From an uncultured Clostridia bacterium (lineage in GTDB: Bacteria > Bacillota > Clostridia > Christensenellales > Aristaeellaceae), in NCBI GenBank assembly GCA_946615495.1, contig CAMOHY010000103.1:1-7450 (forward strand): 7,450 nucleotides of DNA. Direction: 5' to 3'. This document shows, piece after piece, positions 1-5,751 of the stretch; the stretch's first letter is position 1; the number at the start of each line of letters is the position of its first letter. A program made the translations under genes and the position numbers. Below the pieces are notes generated by a model. That model ran no database searches. It was not told where the DNA came from and saw only the letters and a program-made list of their open reading frames with translations.

Positions 1-317
1 CGCCCCTGCCCGGCGAAGCGCGCAACAGCTGGCTCACCGGCACCGCCGCCTGGAACTTCGTGGCGGCCAGCCAGGATATTCTGGGCATCAAGCCCGCCTT
101 TGACGGGCTCATGCTGGATCCCTGCCTGCCCGCTTCCTTGAAGGAAGTAAAGGTGCGGCGCACCTTCCGCGGCTGCGATTACGATATCGTAATCCATAAC
201 CTGGCCGGCGGCGAAAAGGGCAAGGTGCGCGTGGAAGCCGATGGCAAAGCGGTGAACGGCCAAATCGTTCCCCCTGCCGAGGGAAAAAATGTTCAGGTAG
301 AGGTTTGGGTGGAATAA
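1..317 (+). CDS. C-terminal end of a GH94 family glycoside phosphorylase (partial)
   Basis: Only the last 104 codons are present, read in the frame starting at base 3 and ending with TAA at 315-317; the 5' end lies outside the window. The visible protein has the C-terminal signature of GH94 phosphorylases (cellobiose or N,N'-diacetylchitobiose phosphorylase type): NSWLTGTAAWNF, then ILGIKPAFDGLMLDPCLP, then a KVRRTFRG strand and a short beta-rich tail. GH94 enzymes cleave a beta-linked disaccharide with inorganic phosphate, giving a sugar 1-phosphate and a free sugar in the cytoplasm, which saves ATP during uptake of cellulose- or chitin-derived sugars. The catalytic Asp lies upstream and cannot be seen, so the substrate cannot be assigned. 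The gene ends just before a strong hairpin terminator. Family assignment is confident; specificity is not. Confidence 0.85.
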   Translation, partial: PLPGEARNSWLTGTAAWNFVAASQDILGIKPAFDGLMLDPCLPASLKEVKVRRTFRGCDYDIVIHNLAGGEKGKVRVEADGKAVNGQIVPPAEGKNVQVEVWVE

Positions 318-331
318 CAGAAAAAAATAAA

Positions 332-377
332 GGGCTCCCGCGTGCGGAACCAGCTGGTCCGGCGCGGGGGCCTTTTT
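332..377. terminator. Bidirectional intrinsic terminator between convergent genes
   Basis: The arm at 333-342 (GGCTCCCGCG) pairs with 363-372 (CGCGGGGGCC) over ten base pairs with one U-G wobble. The loop contains a smaller palindrome around CCAGCTGG. TTTTT follows at 373-377, which fits termination of the plus-strand GH94 gene. An A-rich run at 321-331 supplies the T tract when read on the minus strand, so the same hairpin can end the convergent gene at 404-1252. Confidence 0.85.
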
Positions 378-403
378 CAAATAGTGAATCGTGTTTGCTT
401 TGG

Positions 404-1252
404 TTAGATTCTTTCTTTCAGGAAATTGACCGCCAGGGCGATATCGGCGGCGGGGTCGTCGCCCACTTCCCGCTCGATGGTCAAAAAGCCGTGGAAGCCT
501 TCCTCCTCCAGGGCGTTTAAATACTTGTCCCAAGGCACGCCGCCCTGGCCCAAAGGCAGCTCCAGGTAGGCGGGGCCGTCCTCGGTTTGGTTATTGCCGT
601 GCATGGTTTCGGCGTAAATATCCTCCGGGTTGGTTTTGCGGCACATGATGCCGTCCTTGGCGTGGGTATGCACAATGTAGGGCCCCAGGTTGTGCACGGC
701 CTGCACCGGGTCGTCCCCCGCCACCATGACCAGATTGGCCGGGTCCAGGTTAATGGATACGCCCTTGGAATGCAGCCCGTCCAGGAAGGTGCGCAGGGTT
801 TGGGAAAGCTCCGGCCCAGTTTCCACGGCGAAGCGGGCTTCCATTTTGTCCGCGTAGGCGGCCAATTCACCGCAGGCATCCTGAATAATGGCGTAATGGG
901 GGTTCTTGGGGTCCTTGGGCACCACGCCGATGTGGGTGGTGACGATGTTGGTTTCCAGCTCCTTGGCCAGGTCCACAATCAGCTTGGAGCGCCGGATGAG
1001 CTCCGGGTTCATTTCGGCGTTGGCAAAGCCATGGCCCAAATCGCCGCACAGGGCGGAAATGACCAAGCCGTTATCCTTGACCATATTCAGAAAATCCTTG
1101 CGTTTTTGGCCCACCAGGTTTTCCGGGGCCATTTCTCCGCTGGTGGCGTACACCTGAATGCCCTGGGCGCCCAATTGCCGGGTCATTTTCAGCGCTTCGG
1201 GGAAGGGCTTGCGGAATGAATCCAGAATGATGCCGATGGAAAATCTGCTCAT
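404..1252 (-). CDS. Sugar phosphate isomerase/epimerase family TIM-barrel protein
   Basis: This 282-residue protein belongs to the xylose-isomerase-like TIM-barrel superfamily (AP endonuclease 2 fold). Candidate metal ligands and catalytic residues sit at the ends of barrel strands: His107 (TTHIG), Glu144 (VETG), Asp170 (INLDPAN), His195/His197 (VHTHAKD) and Glu260 (TIEREVG). This spacing matches known sugar and inositol isomerases and epimerases that use a divalent metal. The length is usual for the family, and no signal peptide is seen, so it should be cytoplasmic. The start is supported by GAGGAGG (bases 1260-1266) with a 7-nt spacer. It is transcribed alone from the promoter at 1302-1330 and ends towards the shared terminator at 332-377. 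Carbohydrate metabolism is likely, but the substrate (an inositol, keto-sugar or sugar phosphate) cannot be read from sequence. Confidence 0.88.
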   Translation of the reverse strand: MSRFSIGIILDSFRKPFPEALKMTRQLGAQGIQVYATSGEMAPENLVGQKRKDFLNMVKDNGLVISALCGDLGHGFANAEMNPELIRRSKLIVDLAKELETNIVTTHIGVVPKDPKNPHYAIIQDACGELAAYADKMEARFAVETGPELSQTLRTFLDGLHSKGVSINLDPANLVMVAGDDPVQAVHNLGPYIVHTHAKDGIMCRKTNPEDIYAETMHGNNQTEDGPAYLELPLGQGGVPWDKYLNALEEEGFHGFLTIEREVGDDPAADIALAVNFLKERI

Positions 1253-1297
1253 GCTTCTGCCTCCTCAAGTGTTTTGTATCCGTGCCTCTATGTGTAA

Positions 1298-1310
1298 TTG
1301 TATTATACAA
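1298..1310. promoter_or_regulatory. Candidate operator: 13-bp palindrome over the -10 box
   Basis: TTGTATTATACAA has perfect 6-bp arms around a single central base (1304). It lies exactly over the -10 box of the minus-strand isomerase promoter, where a bound repressor would block RNA polymerase. The half-site TTGTAT resembles sites used by some GntR-family sugar repressors such as TreR. The palindrome is seen directly; the operator role is inferred, and part of the symmetry comes from the TATAAT box itself. Confidence 0.4.
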
Positions 1311-1330
1311 CATTTTAAGGCAGACAACAA
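1302..1330 (-). promoter_or_regulatory. Sigma-A-type promoter of the TIM-barrel isomerase gene
   Basis: Read on the minus strand, the -10 box is a perfect TATAAT (1302-1307) and the -35 box is TTGTTG (1325-1330), with a 17-bp spacer. The -35 box is weak (3 of 6 consensus bases), which suits a regulated promoter. The predicted start site leaves a leader of about 40 nt before the ATG at 1252. Confidence 0.7.
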
Positions 1331-1372
1331 GCGGAAAATAGAGATTTGGATGCAGAGAAAAAACAATGCCGG

Positions 1373-1402
1373 TTTACCAAACGGAAAAATATGTGGTATG
1401 AT
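1373..1402 (+). promoter_or_regulatory. Probable proC promoter with extended -10
   Basis: TTTACC (1373-1378, 4 of 6 consensus) and TATGAT (1397-1402) are separated by 18 bp. A TGG immediately before the -10 gives a TGn extended -10 element. The leader to the start at 1435 would be only about 25 nt, too short for a riboswitch or T-box. The promoter is divergent from, and does not overlap, the isomerase promoter at 1302-1330. Confidence 0.6.
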
Positions 1403-1434
1403 AAAGCCGGATTCACAGAAAGGAAGCGATGCGC

Positions 1435-2238
1435 ATGGTACGCTTCGGCGTAATCGGCTGCGGCAATATGGGCGGGGCAATGCTTCGCCAATGGCTGAAA
1501 AAGGGCGTATTCAAGCCCGATGAAGTGGTGGTGGCGGATAAAAACGCCCAGATACGCGCCCAACTGAAGGAAGAATGGAACGTGACCGCGACGGACGACA
1601 ACCGGGCCGCGGCGGCGGCGCCCTGCGTGCTGCTGGCGGTGAAGCCCCAATTCGCCGCCCAGGTGGGGGAGGAAATTGCCGGCTGCATAGGAAAGAATAC
1701 CTTGGTTCTTTCCATCATCGCGGGCTACAGCTTGGATATGCTGCGCCGCCTGACCGGCCAAGAGGAGGCGCCCATCATCCGCGTCATGCCCAACACGCCC
1801 GCCATGGTGGGCGAAGGGGTGCTGGCCGCCTGCCGGGGAAAGCACGTAACGGACGCGCAATGGAAGGGCGTCCTGGATATGCTTGCCTGCCTGGGCTTGG
1901 CTCAGGAGGTGAACGAAGGGCAAATGGACGCTGTGACGGGCCTGAGCGGCTCCGCGCCCGCCTTTGCCTTCCTCTTCCTGGAGGCGCTGGCGGATGCGGG
2001 GGTGCGGGCAGGGCTGCCCCGCGCCATGGCCCAGCGGTTCGCCGCCCAGGTGCTTTCAGGCAGCGGAAAATTGGCCCTGGAAACGGGGCTGCATCCCGGC
2101 CAGCTCAAGGATATGGTCACATCGCCCGCCGGAACGACCATTGAGGGCGTGGCCGCGCTGGAAAAGAACGCTTTCCGTTCCGCGGTCATGGAGGCCGTCG
2201 CCGCCGCGGTGGAAAAATCCAAATCGTTTCATGATTGA
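1435..2238 (+). CDS. proC: Pyrroline-5-carboxylate reductase
   Basis: The enzyme reduces L-1-pyrroline-5-carboxylate to L-proline with NAD(P)H, the last step of proline synthesis, in the cytoplasm. The 267-residue product has an N-terminal Rossmann fold with GCGNMG (residues 8-13), the VMPNTP motif (117-122), and an all-helical C-terminal dimer domain carrying the family signature PGQLKDMVTSPAGTTIEG (221-238). Length is typical. Two in-frame ATGs compete, at 1429 and 1435. The Shine-Dalgarno AAGGAAG ends at 1426, only 2 nt from the first but 8 nt from the second, and the family usually starts a few residues before the glycine motif, so 1435 is preferred. Using 1429 would add only Met-Arg. The gene appears monocistronic and ends just before an AT-rich inverted-repeat terminator. 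Nothing seems broken. Confidence 0.96.
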   Translation: MVRFGVIGCGNMGGAMLRQWLKKGVFKPDEVVVADKNAQIRAQLKEEWNVTATDDNRAAAAAPCVLLAVKPQFAAQVGEEIAGCIGKNTLVLSIIAGYSLDMLRRLTGQEEAPIIRVMPNTPAMVGEGVLAACRGKHVTDAQWKGVLDMLACLGLAQEVNEGQMDAVTGLSGSAPAFAFLFLEALADAGVRAGLPRAMAQRFAAQVLSGSGKLALETGLHPGQLKDMVTSPAGTTIEGVAALEKNAFRSAVMEAVAAAVEKSKSFHD

Positions 2239-2250
2239 AAAAAATGAAAA

Positions 2251-2387
2251 GGGCTGCCTCAAAACTCATTTTTCCAAATGAAAATGGCACAAGATTCTAC
2301 CAATCTGGTTGAAATCTTGTGCCACATTTTATAGGTTTTCGGGATCAATTGGTAAATACTTCCTGATTTGAGACGGCCCCTTTTTTT
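2251..2387. terminator. Long nested inverted repeat, probable bidirectional terminator; possible MITE-like remnant
   Basis: The outer arms are GGGCTGCCTCAAA (2251-2263) and TTTGAGACGGCCC (2367-2379), which pair at 12 of 13 positions counting one wobble. TTTTTTT follows at 2381-2387, and an A-rich run at 2238-2250 gives the T tract on the other strand. The element can therefore end both proC and the convergent peptidase genes. Unlike a normal terminator, about 100 nt separate the arms, and these contain a second strong hairpin. The interval is clearly AT-richer than its flanks. Terminal repeats of a GGGCTGTCTCAAA-like form recall ends of small mobile elements in Firmicutes, but no transposase or certain target-site duplication is present, so a mobile origin is an inference. 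Confidence 0.6.
2285..2324. repeat. Perfect 12-bp inverted repeat inside the element at 2251-2387
   Basis: TGGCACAAGATT (2285-2296) and AATCTTGTGCCA (2313-2324) are exact reverse complements separated by 16 nt. The loop holds a further ACCA/TGGT pairing, so the RNA of either strand would form a long, almost continuous stem. No T tract follows it directly, so it is not itself a classic terminator. Confidence 0.75.
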
Positions 2388-2408
2388 CAAGCTGTGAAAA
2401 GGCTCTGG

Positions 2409-2449
2409 GCTGCGCCGGCCCATCGGTGACCGATGAGCCGCAGCTTTTT
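2409..2449 (-). terminator. Hairpin terminator after the NlpC/P60-like pair
   Basis: On the minus strand GCTGCG plus GCTCATCGG (2444-2430) pairs with CCGATGGGC (2426-2418) and CGCAGC (2414-2409). This is a 15-bp stem with a TCA loop, one wobble and a CGG bulge. It begins only a few bases after the stop codon at 2452. The minus-strand T run (four T at 2400-2397) lies 8 nt past the stem, which is not ideal. On the plus strand TTTTT (2445-2449) follows immediately, so it could also stop read-through from proC. Confidence 0.6.
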
Positions 2450-2451
2450 GC

Positions 2452-3324
2452 TCACATGCGGAACCAGCAGTAGGAGGAAAGATTGAACACATCCAGCGCC
2501 GTCATCCAGCTGCCATCGCTGAGAATAAAGTAGGCAAAATCCGTATTCTGCACGTGGATATGGTAGGGGGCGCTTTCCAGCGGCACGCCCAGGATGGACA
2601 CCTGCACCCCGCCGTCGGTGGTGAGGCAATTGCCAAAATCCTCCGGATGGGTGTCGATAAAGCGCTGGAAGCGTTCGCCGTATTGGGGATGGGTGCCGCA
2701 GTGCGCCACCAGGGGATAATCAAGGTACGGGGCCAATTCAGGCGTTTCCTCCGGGGTAAAGCCAAAGTCCCTGAGGGTGCCGATGTACATCATAATATGG
2801 CGGTAGGTGGAATAAGGGTGCTTCATGGCAAAAAGATCGCCCACCTGCAGGGTATCCTTCATTTGCTCAAAGGGCGGCATTTGCTGCCCTTCCCGGTGGG
2901 TGAAAATGTGGTTGTTTTTAAAATCGCTGTAATTGAGAATCATATCGCCCAAGGGCGGATGCGCGGGCAAATGGCATTGATGATACACCCAGCGGGTGAA
3001 GCCCACGCAGTCAAAGCCGTTCACGTACACCTGGCCTTCCCGGAAAAATTCAGAATCCTGCCAGCACAGGCGCTTCCAGTAATTTGGGTATTTGTTGAAT
3101 ACGCCGCCCTCCTCCGTGCCGCCGAACAGATAAGGAATGCCCAGCTCAAACAGCGCGTCAATGTGGGAGCCCGTCAGCTCGTTATACCGCAAAAGAAACA
3201 AATTGTCCTTTTCCAGGGCGGAGAGGGCCGCGTCCAGGAAAGGGCTTTTTTGCACCTCGGCCCGGGCGGGGAAAAGCAGGGTCAGGAAAAGCAGAAGGGA
3301 GAGAACCAACGCGCTTTTTTTCAT
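2452..3324 (-). CDS. Secreted NlpC/P60-like cysteine peptidase, downstream paralogue
   Basis: The 290-residue protein has a Sec signal peptide (MKK, hydrophobic stretch, cleavage after FPARA at about residue 22) and no lipobox, so it is probably exported and not lipidated. NlpC/P60-type catalytic residues are visible: Cys106 in FDCVGFTRWVY, His176 in RHIMMYIG and His208 in VAHCG. NlpC/P60 enzymes usually cut peptide bonds in peptidoglycan stems. Here about 100 residues precede the Cys, the gaps Cys-His (70) and His-His (32) exceed those of classical members, and an extra C-terminal region ends in CWFRM. No recognised wall-binding domain is seen. It shares roughly half its residues with the product of 3400-4308 and lies 75 nt after it, so it arose by tandem duplication. 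A longer frame reaches 3393, but the start at 3324 gives a proper signal peptide and has AAAGGA (3336-3341) 11 nt upstream. The cell-wall target is inferred. Confidence 0.78.
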   Translation of the reverse strand: MKKSALVLSLLLFLTLLFPARAEVQKSPFLDAALSALEKDNLFLLRYNELTGSHIDALFELGIPYLFGGTEEGGVFNKYPNYWKRLCWQDSEFFREGQVYVNGFDCVGFTRWVYHQCHLPAHPPLGDMILNYSDFKNNHIFTHREGQQMPPFEQMKDTLQVGDLFAMKHPYSTYRHIMMYIGTLRDFGFTPEETPELAPYLDYPLVAHCGTHPQYGERFQRFIDTHPEDFGNCLTTDGGVQVSILGVPLESAPYHIHVQNTDFAYFILSDGSWMTALDVFNLSSYCWFRM

Positions 3325-3355
3325 GCCAAAGGCATTCCTTTCGTACAAGAATTTT

Positions 3356-3381
3356 GCCCCGCGAAGAATACTTCGCAGGGC
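3356..3381. other. Intercistronic hairpin between the two peptidase paralogues
   Basis: GCCC-C-GCGAAG (3356-3366) pairs with CTTCGC-A-GGGC (3371-3381) around an AATA loop. This gives ten base pairs with one mismatch. No T tract follows on the minus strand, where AAAATT comes next, so it is unlikely to be an intrinsic terminator. It lies between the stop of the upstream gene and the ribosome binding site of the downstream one. It could protect the upstream message's 3' end or adjust the ratio of the two proteins, but that is inference. Confidence 0.5.
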
Positions 3382-3399
3382 ATTGAAAAGCAATGGGGG

Positions 3400-4308
3400 T
3401 TACATCCTGTACCAGCAGAAGGAGGAAGAGCCTTCAATCTGCCGCAGCGTAAGCATATAATTGCCGCCGTCGATGAGGAAATAATCGTAATCGGTGATCT
3501 GCACATGAGCGTGGTAGGGCGCTTTTTCGGCGGGCACGCCCAGAATGGACACCTCCACGCCGCCGTTGGTGGTTTTGCACCGGCCGTACAGATCGGGGTT
3601 ATCCTGAATGATCTTTTCAAAGCGTTCTCCGTAGAAGGGGCTGGGGCCGCAGTGAATCACCAGGGGATAATCCAGATAATCGGAAAGATCGGGCGCCTCC
3701 TCGGCGGTAAAGCCATAATCCCGCAGGGTGCCAATGTACATCATAATATGGCGCGCCCCCTGCTTGGTGTTCAGCAAATCGCCCACCTGCAGGGTATCCT
3801 TCAATTGGTCGTAGGGGGGCATGGTTTTTTCCTCGCTGGTCCATTCCGTGCCGCCGTTGTAGATGTGGTGCGCCCTTTCGCTGTATTTGATGTTCATATC
3901 GTTCAAGCCGGGGTGCATGGGATACCCGCACTGATGATAAATCCACCGGGTATAGCCGGAGCAATCGAAGCCGTAAATGTAAAACTGGTCCTTCCGGTAA
4001 AACTTCGTGGTTTCCATCATTTTGCGCACGGCATAGTTGGGATAATTGGACATCAGGTCCACCACGTTGGTCAGCTTGGTGCCGGTATAGTCCGTCTGCC
4101 GGCCAAAGAAATAGGGAACCCCCTGTTCAAACAGGGACTCCACCTGGGCCCCGGTGATTTCGTTATAGCGGCGCTGGAAAATATTGTCCTTTTCCAGGCA
4201 GGAAAAAGCCGCGTCCAGCAGCGGGTTTTGCTTTACCTCCGCCTGAGCGCTTCCTAAAAGCGCGCACAGCAGCAGGGCGGACAGGAATACGACCAATAGC
4301 TTTTTCAT
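3400..4308 (-). CDS. Secreted NlpC/P60-like cysteine peptidase, upstream paralogue
   Basis: The 302-residue protein starts with a Sec signal peptide (MKKLLVVFLSALLL, cleavage after GSAQA at about residue 23). Its catalytic core fits the NlpC/P60 fold: Cys116 in GFDCSGYTRW, His187 in RHIMMYIG preceded by VGDLL, and His219 in VIHCG. The Cys motif is closer to the NlpC/P60 consensus (DCSG) than that of its downstream paralogue (DCVG). Residues 24-110 form a conserved N-terminal region that includes a RYNEITG motif. The last 50 residues hold GGVEVSILGVP and a CWYRM end, both shared with the paralogue. By family it would hydrolyse peptide links in the cell wall outside the membrane, but the scaffold is large for an NlpC/P60 domain, so substrate and activity are uncertain. 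It is the first gene after the promoter at 4369-4397. GAAAGGA (4322-4328) lies 13 nt before ATG, a somewhat long spacing also seen in the second gene. Confidence 0.8.
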   Translation of the reverse strand: MKKLLVVFLSALLLCALLGSAQAEVKQNPLLDAAFSCLEKDNIFQRRYNEITGAQVESLFEQGVPYFFGRQTDYTGTKLTNVVDLMSNYPNYAVRKMMETTKFYRKDQFYIYGFDCSGYTRWIYHQCGYPMHPGLNDMNIKYSERAHHIYNGGTEWTSEEKTMPPYDQLKDTLQVGDLLNTKQGARHIMMYIGTLRDYGFTAEEAPDLSDYLDYPLVIHCGPSPFYGERFEKIIQDNPDLYGRCKTTNGGVEVSILGVPAEKAPYHAHVQITDYDYFLIDGGNYMLTLRQIEGSSSFCWYRM

Positions 4309-4368
4309 GGGCTTGTTTTCGTCCTTTCGTCATTCGTCCGCGCCGGACCGCCCGCCGCAGACGGATAG

Positions 4369-4397
4369 AGTATACCATAAAACCGGCTTTGCGTCCA
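4369..4397 (-). promoter_or_regulatory. Promoter of the tandem peptidase genes
   Basis: On the minus strand TGGACG (4392-4397, 4 of 6 consensus) and TATACT (4369-4374) are spaced by 17 bp, and TGG before the -10 makes it an extended -10 promoter. The predicted leader is about 55 nt and GC-rich. It contains a 5-bp hairpin, GTCCG/CGGAC (4336-4348), just upstream of the ribosome binding site. The promoter lies just past the rluD stop, so the pair can be expressed independently of the lspA operon. Confidence 0.68.
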
Positions 4398-4440
4398 TAC
4401 CCGGAGCAGGGAAAACACGCGGGATGGAGAAAGAAGCTTC

Positions 4441-5307
4441 CTATTCTTTGCAGAAGGGGCAGGGGGCGGCAAAGCGCATCCGCTGGCCGGTGGCGGGGTG
4501 GGTAAATTCCAGGGAATAGGCGTGGAGCATCAAGCGGTCCGCCGGGGGCATGCGCTTGTGGCCGTAAACCGTATCGCCCAGCACCGGGTGGCCGATGGAG
4601 GCCATGTGCACCCGAATCTGGTGGGTGCGCCCGGTAATGATGTGCACGTCCAGCAGCGTGCGGTCCGGGAATTCCCGGAGAACCCTCCATTCCGTTTTGG
4701 CCCAGCGGCCGTTTTCGTCCACGGCCATTTTTTTCCGGTCCGTTTTGCTGCGGCCAATGGGCTTTTCAATTTCGCCGCATTCTTCCTTCATTTTGCCGTA
4801 CACCAGCGCCCGGTAATGCTTTTCCATCTGCCGGGCGGCCAATTGCTCGGACAGGGCGGCGTGGGTCTTATCATCCTTGGCCACCAGCATAAGGCCGCTG
4901 GTATCCTTATCCAGGCGGTGCACGATGCCGGGGCGCATTTCCCCGCCGATGCCGGACAGGCTGTCCAGGTGATAGAGCAGGGCGTTTACCAGCGTGCCGT
5001 CGTCGTTGCCCGCCGCCGGGTGCACCACCATGCCGCAGGGCTTGACCACCACGGCCAGGTGATCGTCCTGATAAAGGATTTCCAGGGGGATATCCTGAGC
5101 CTCCGCCTTGGCCGGCTTCACCTCCGGCATATCCAGCAGGATTTTTTCGCCCGCCTCCGGCTTAAAGGACGCTTTGGTTTCTATGCGTCCGTCCACGGTG
5201 ACGCAGCCATCCTTAATGAGCGCCGCCGCCCGGCTGCGGCTGATTTCGCCGTCTTTGGAGAGGACCACGTCCAGCCTATCCCCGTTGCCTTGGTATTCCC
5301 GAATCAT
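4441..5307 (-). CDS. rluD: RluA/RluD-family 23S rRNA pseudouridine synthase
   Basis: This cytoplasmic enzyme isomerises uridine to pseudouridine in structured RNA, most likely in 23S rRNA. The 288-residue product has an N-terminal S4 RNA-binding domain (about residues 10-65, including SRSRAAALIKDGCVTVDG). The synthase domain carries HRLDKDTSG (130-138), with catalytic Asp133, and the family motif GRTHQIRVHM (225-234). Length is slightly below the usual 300-325. The ATG overlaps the stop of lspA by 4 nt (ATGA), implying translational coupling; no separate strong Shine-Dalgarno is needed. The lspA-rluD order matches lspA-ylyB of Bacillus subtilis, although no pyrR follows here. I see no convincing terminator between its stop and the next promoter. 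The family is certain; the exact uridines modified, and hence the symbol, are by homology to the group and less certain. Confidence 0.9.
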   Translation of the reverse strand: MIREYQGNGDRLDVVLSKDGEISRSRAAALIKDGCVTVDGRIETKASFKPEAGEKILLDMPEVKPAKAEAQDIPLEILYQDDHLAVVVKPCGMVVHPAAGNDDGTLVNALLYHLDSLSGIGGEMRPGIVHRLDKDTSGLMLVAKDDKTHAALSEQLAARQMEKHYRALVYGKMKEECGEIEKPIGRSKTDRKKMAVDENGRWAKTEWRVLREFPDRTLLDVHIITGRTHQIRVHMASIGHPVLGDTVYGHKRMPPADRLMLHAYSLEFTHPATGQRMRFAAPCPFCKE

Positions 5308-5738
5308 TTTTTATTGCTCCAATCCTGGGGGCGAAACAGCAGGCTCCACCCGCACAGGACGGCCCCCGCCACCACGCCCACGTCCGCCGCATTAAATACG
5401 AACCAATTGAAAAAAGGAAACATATCCAGTACATAGCCGTATAAAAGCCGGTCGATCATGTTGCCCGCGGCCCCGCCCGCAATCATAGAAATGGCGATGG
5501 GGGCCAGGCCGCTCAGCCGTATGCTCCGAAGAATGAAAAAGCAGGCGAGGATGAGCGCCGCGGATAAGATCAGGATCAAAAAGGAATTGCCCTGGAACAG
5601 CCCAAAGGCCATGCCGGAGTTTTGCACGGCCTGCGCGTTTGACGCGCGCGTAAAATGGAATTGCTTGATGATCCTGTCCAGCAGCAGCACCGCTATTCCC
5701 GGCCCAAGCCAGGAGAGCCAAAGCTTCTTTTTTTCCAT
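5304..5738 (-). CDS. lspA: Lipoprotein signal peptidase (signal peptidase II)
   Basis: LspA is an integral membrane aspartic protease that removes the signal peptide from prolipoproteins before the lipid-modified cysteine. The 144-residue protein has about four hydrophobic segments (roughly 7-24, 52-70, 78-95, 117-135). Conserved family motifs are present: Asp21 in the first segment, NSGMAFGL (40-47), GNMIDR with catalytic Asp96, and FNAAD with catalytic Asp119. The protein is a little short for the family, mainly in the stretch between the two catalytic motifs, but no key residue is missing. Its Shine-Dalgarno GAGGAAG lies directly before the ATG, and only 13 nt separate the gene from the DUF5665 gene upstream. 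It overlaps the downstream rluD by 4 nt. None of the exported proteins encoded in this window has a visible lipobox, so its substrates lie elsewhere. Confidence 0.95.
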   Translation of the reverse strand: MEKKKLWLSWLGPGIAVLLLDRIIKQFHFTRASNAQAVQNSGMAFGLFQGNSFLILILSAALILACFFILRSIRLSGLAPIAISMIAGGAAGNMIDRLLYGYVLDMFPFFNWFVFNAADVGVVAGAVLCGWSLLFRPQDWSNKK

Positions 5739-5751
5739 TGCTTCCTCATTT

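Noticed and set aside
587..1219. 210-codon plus-strand open frame opposite the isomerase gene
   Set aside because: It is a shadow of the TIM-barrel gene, which has conserved metal-ligand motifs, a ribosome binding site and a promoter on the minus strand.
1253..1428. Search for a riboswitch or T-box upstream of proC
   Set aside because: The predicted leader is about 25 nt, and the rest of the gap is taken by two divergent promoters.
3325..3393. N-terminal extension of the downstream peptidase to the ATG at 3393
   Set aside because: It would put 23 residues in front of a complete Sec signal peptide, whereas the ATG at 3324 has a ribosome binding site and matches the paralogue's start.
2554..4257. 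Very long open frame (567 codons) on the plus strand
   Set aside because: It runs antisense through both peptidase genes, whose signal peptides, catalytic motifs and mutual similarity prove the minus strand codes. The frame stays open because of GC-rich codon bias, and the product resembles no protein I know.
4498..5436. 312-codon plus-strand open frame opposite rluD and lspA
   Set aside because: It is antisense to two confidently recognised genes and rich in His, Gln and Val, typical of a mirror frame.
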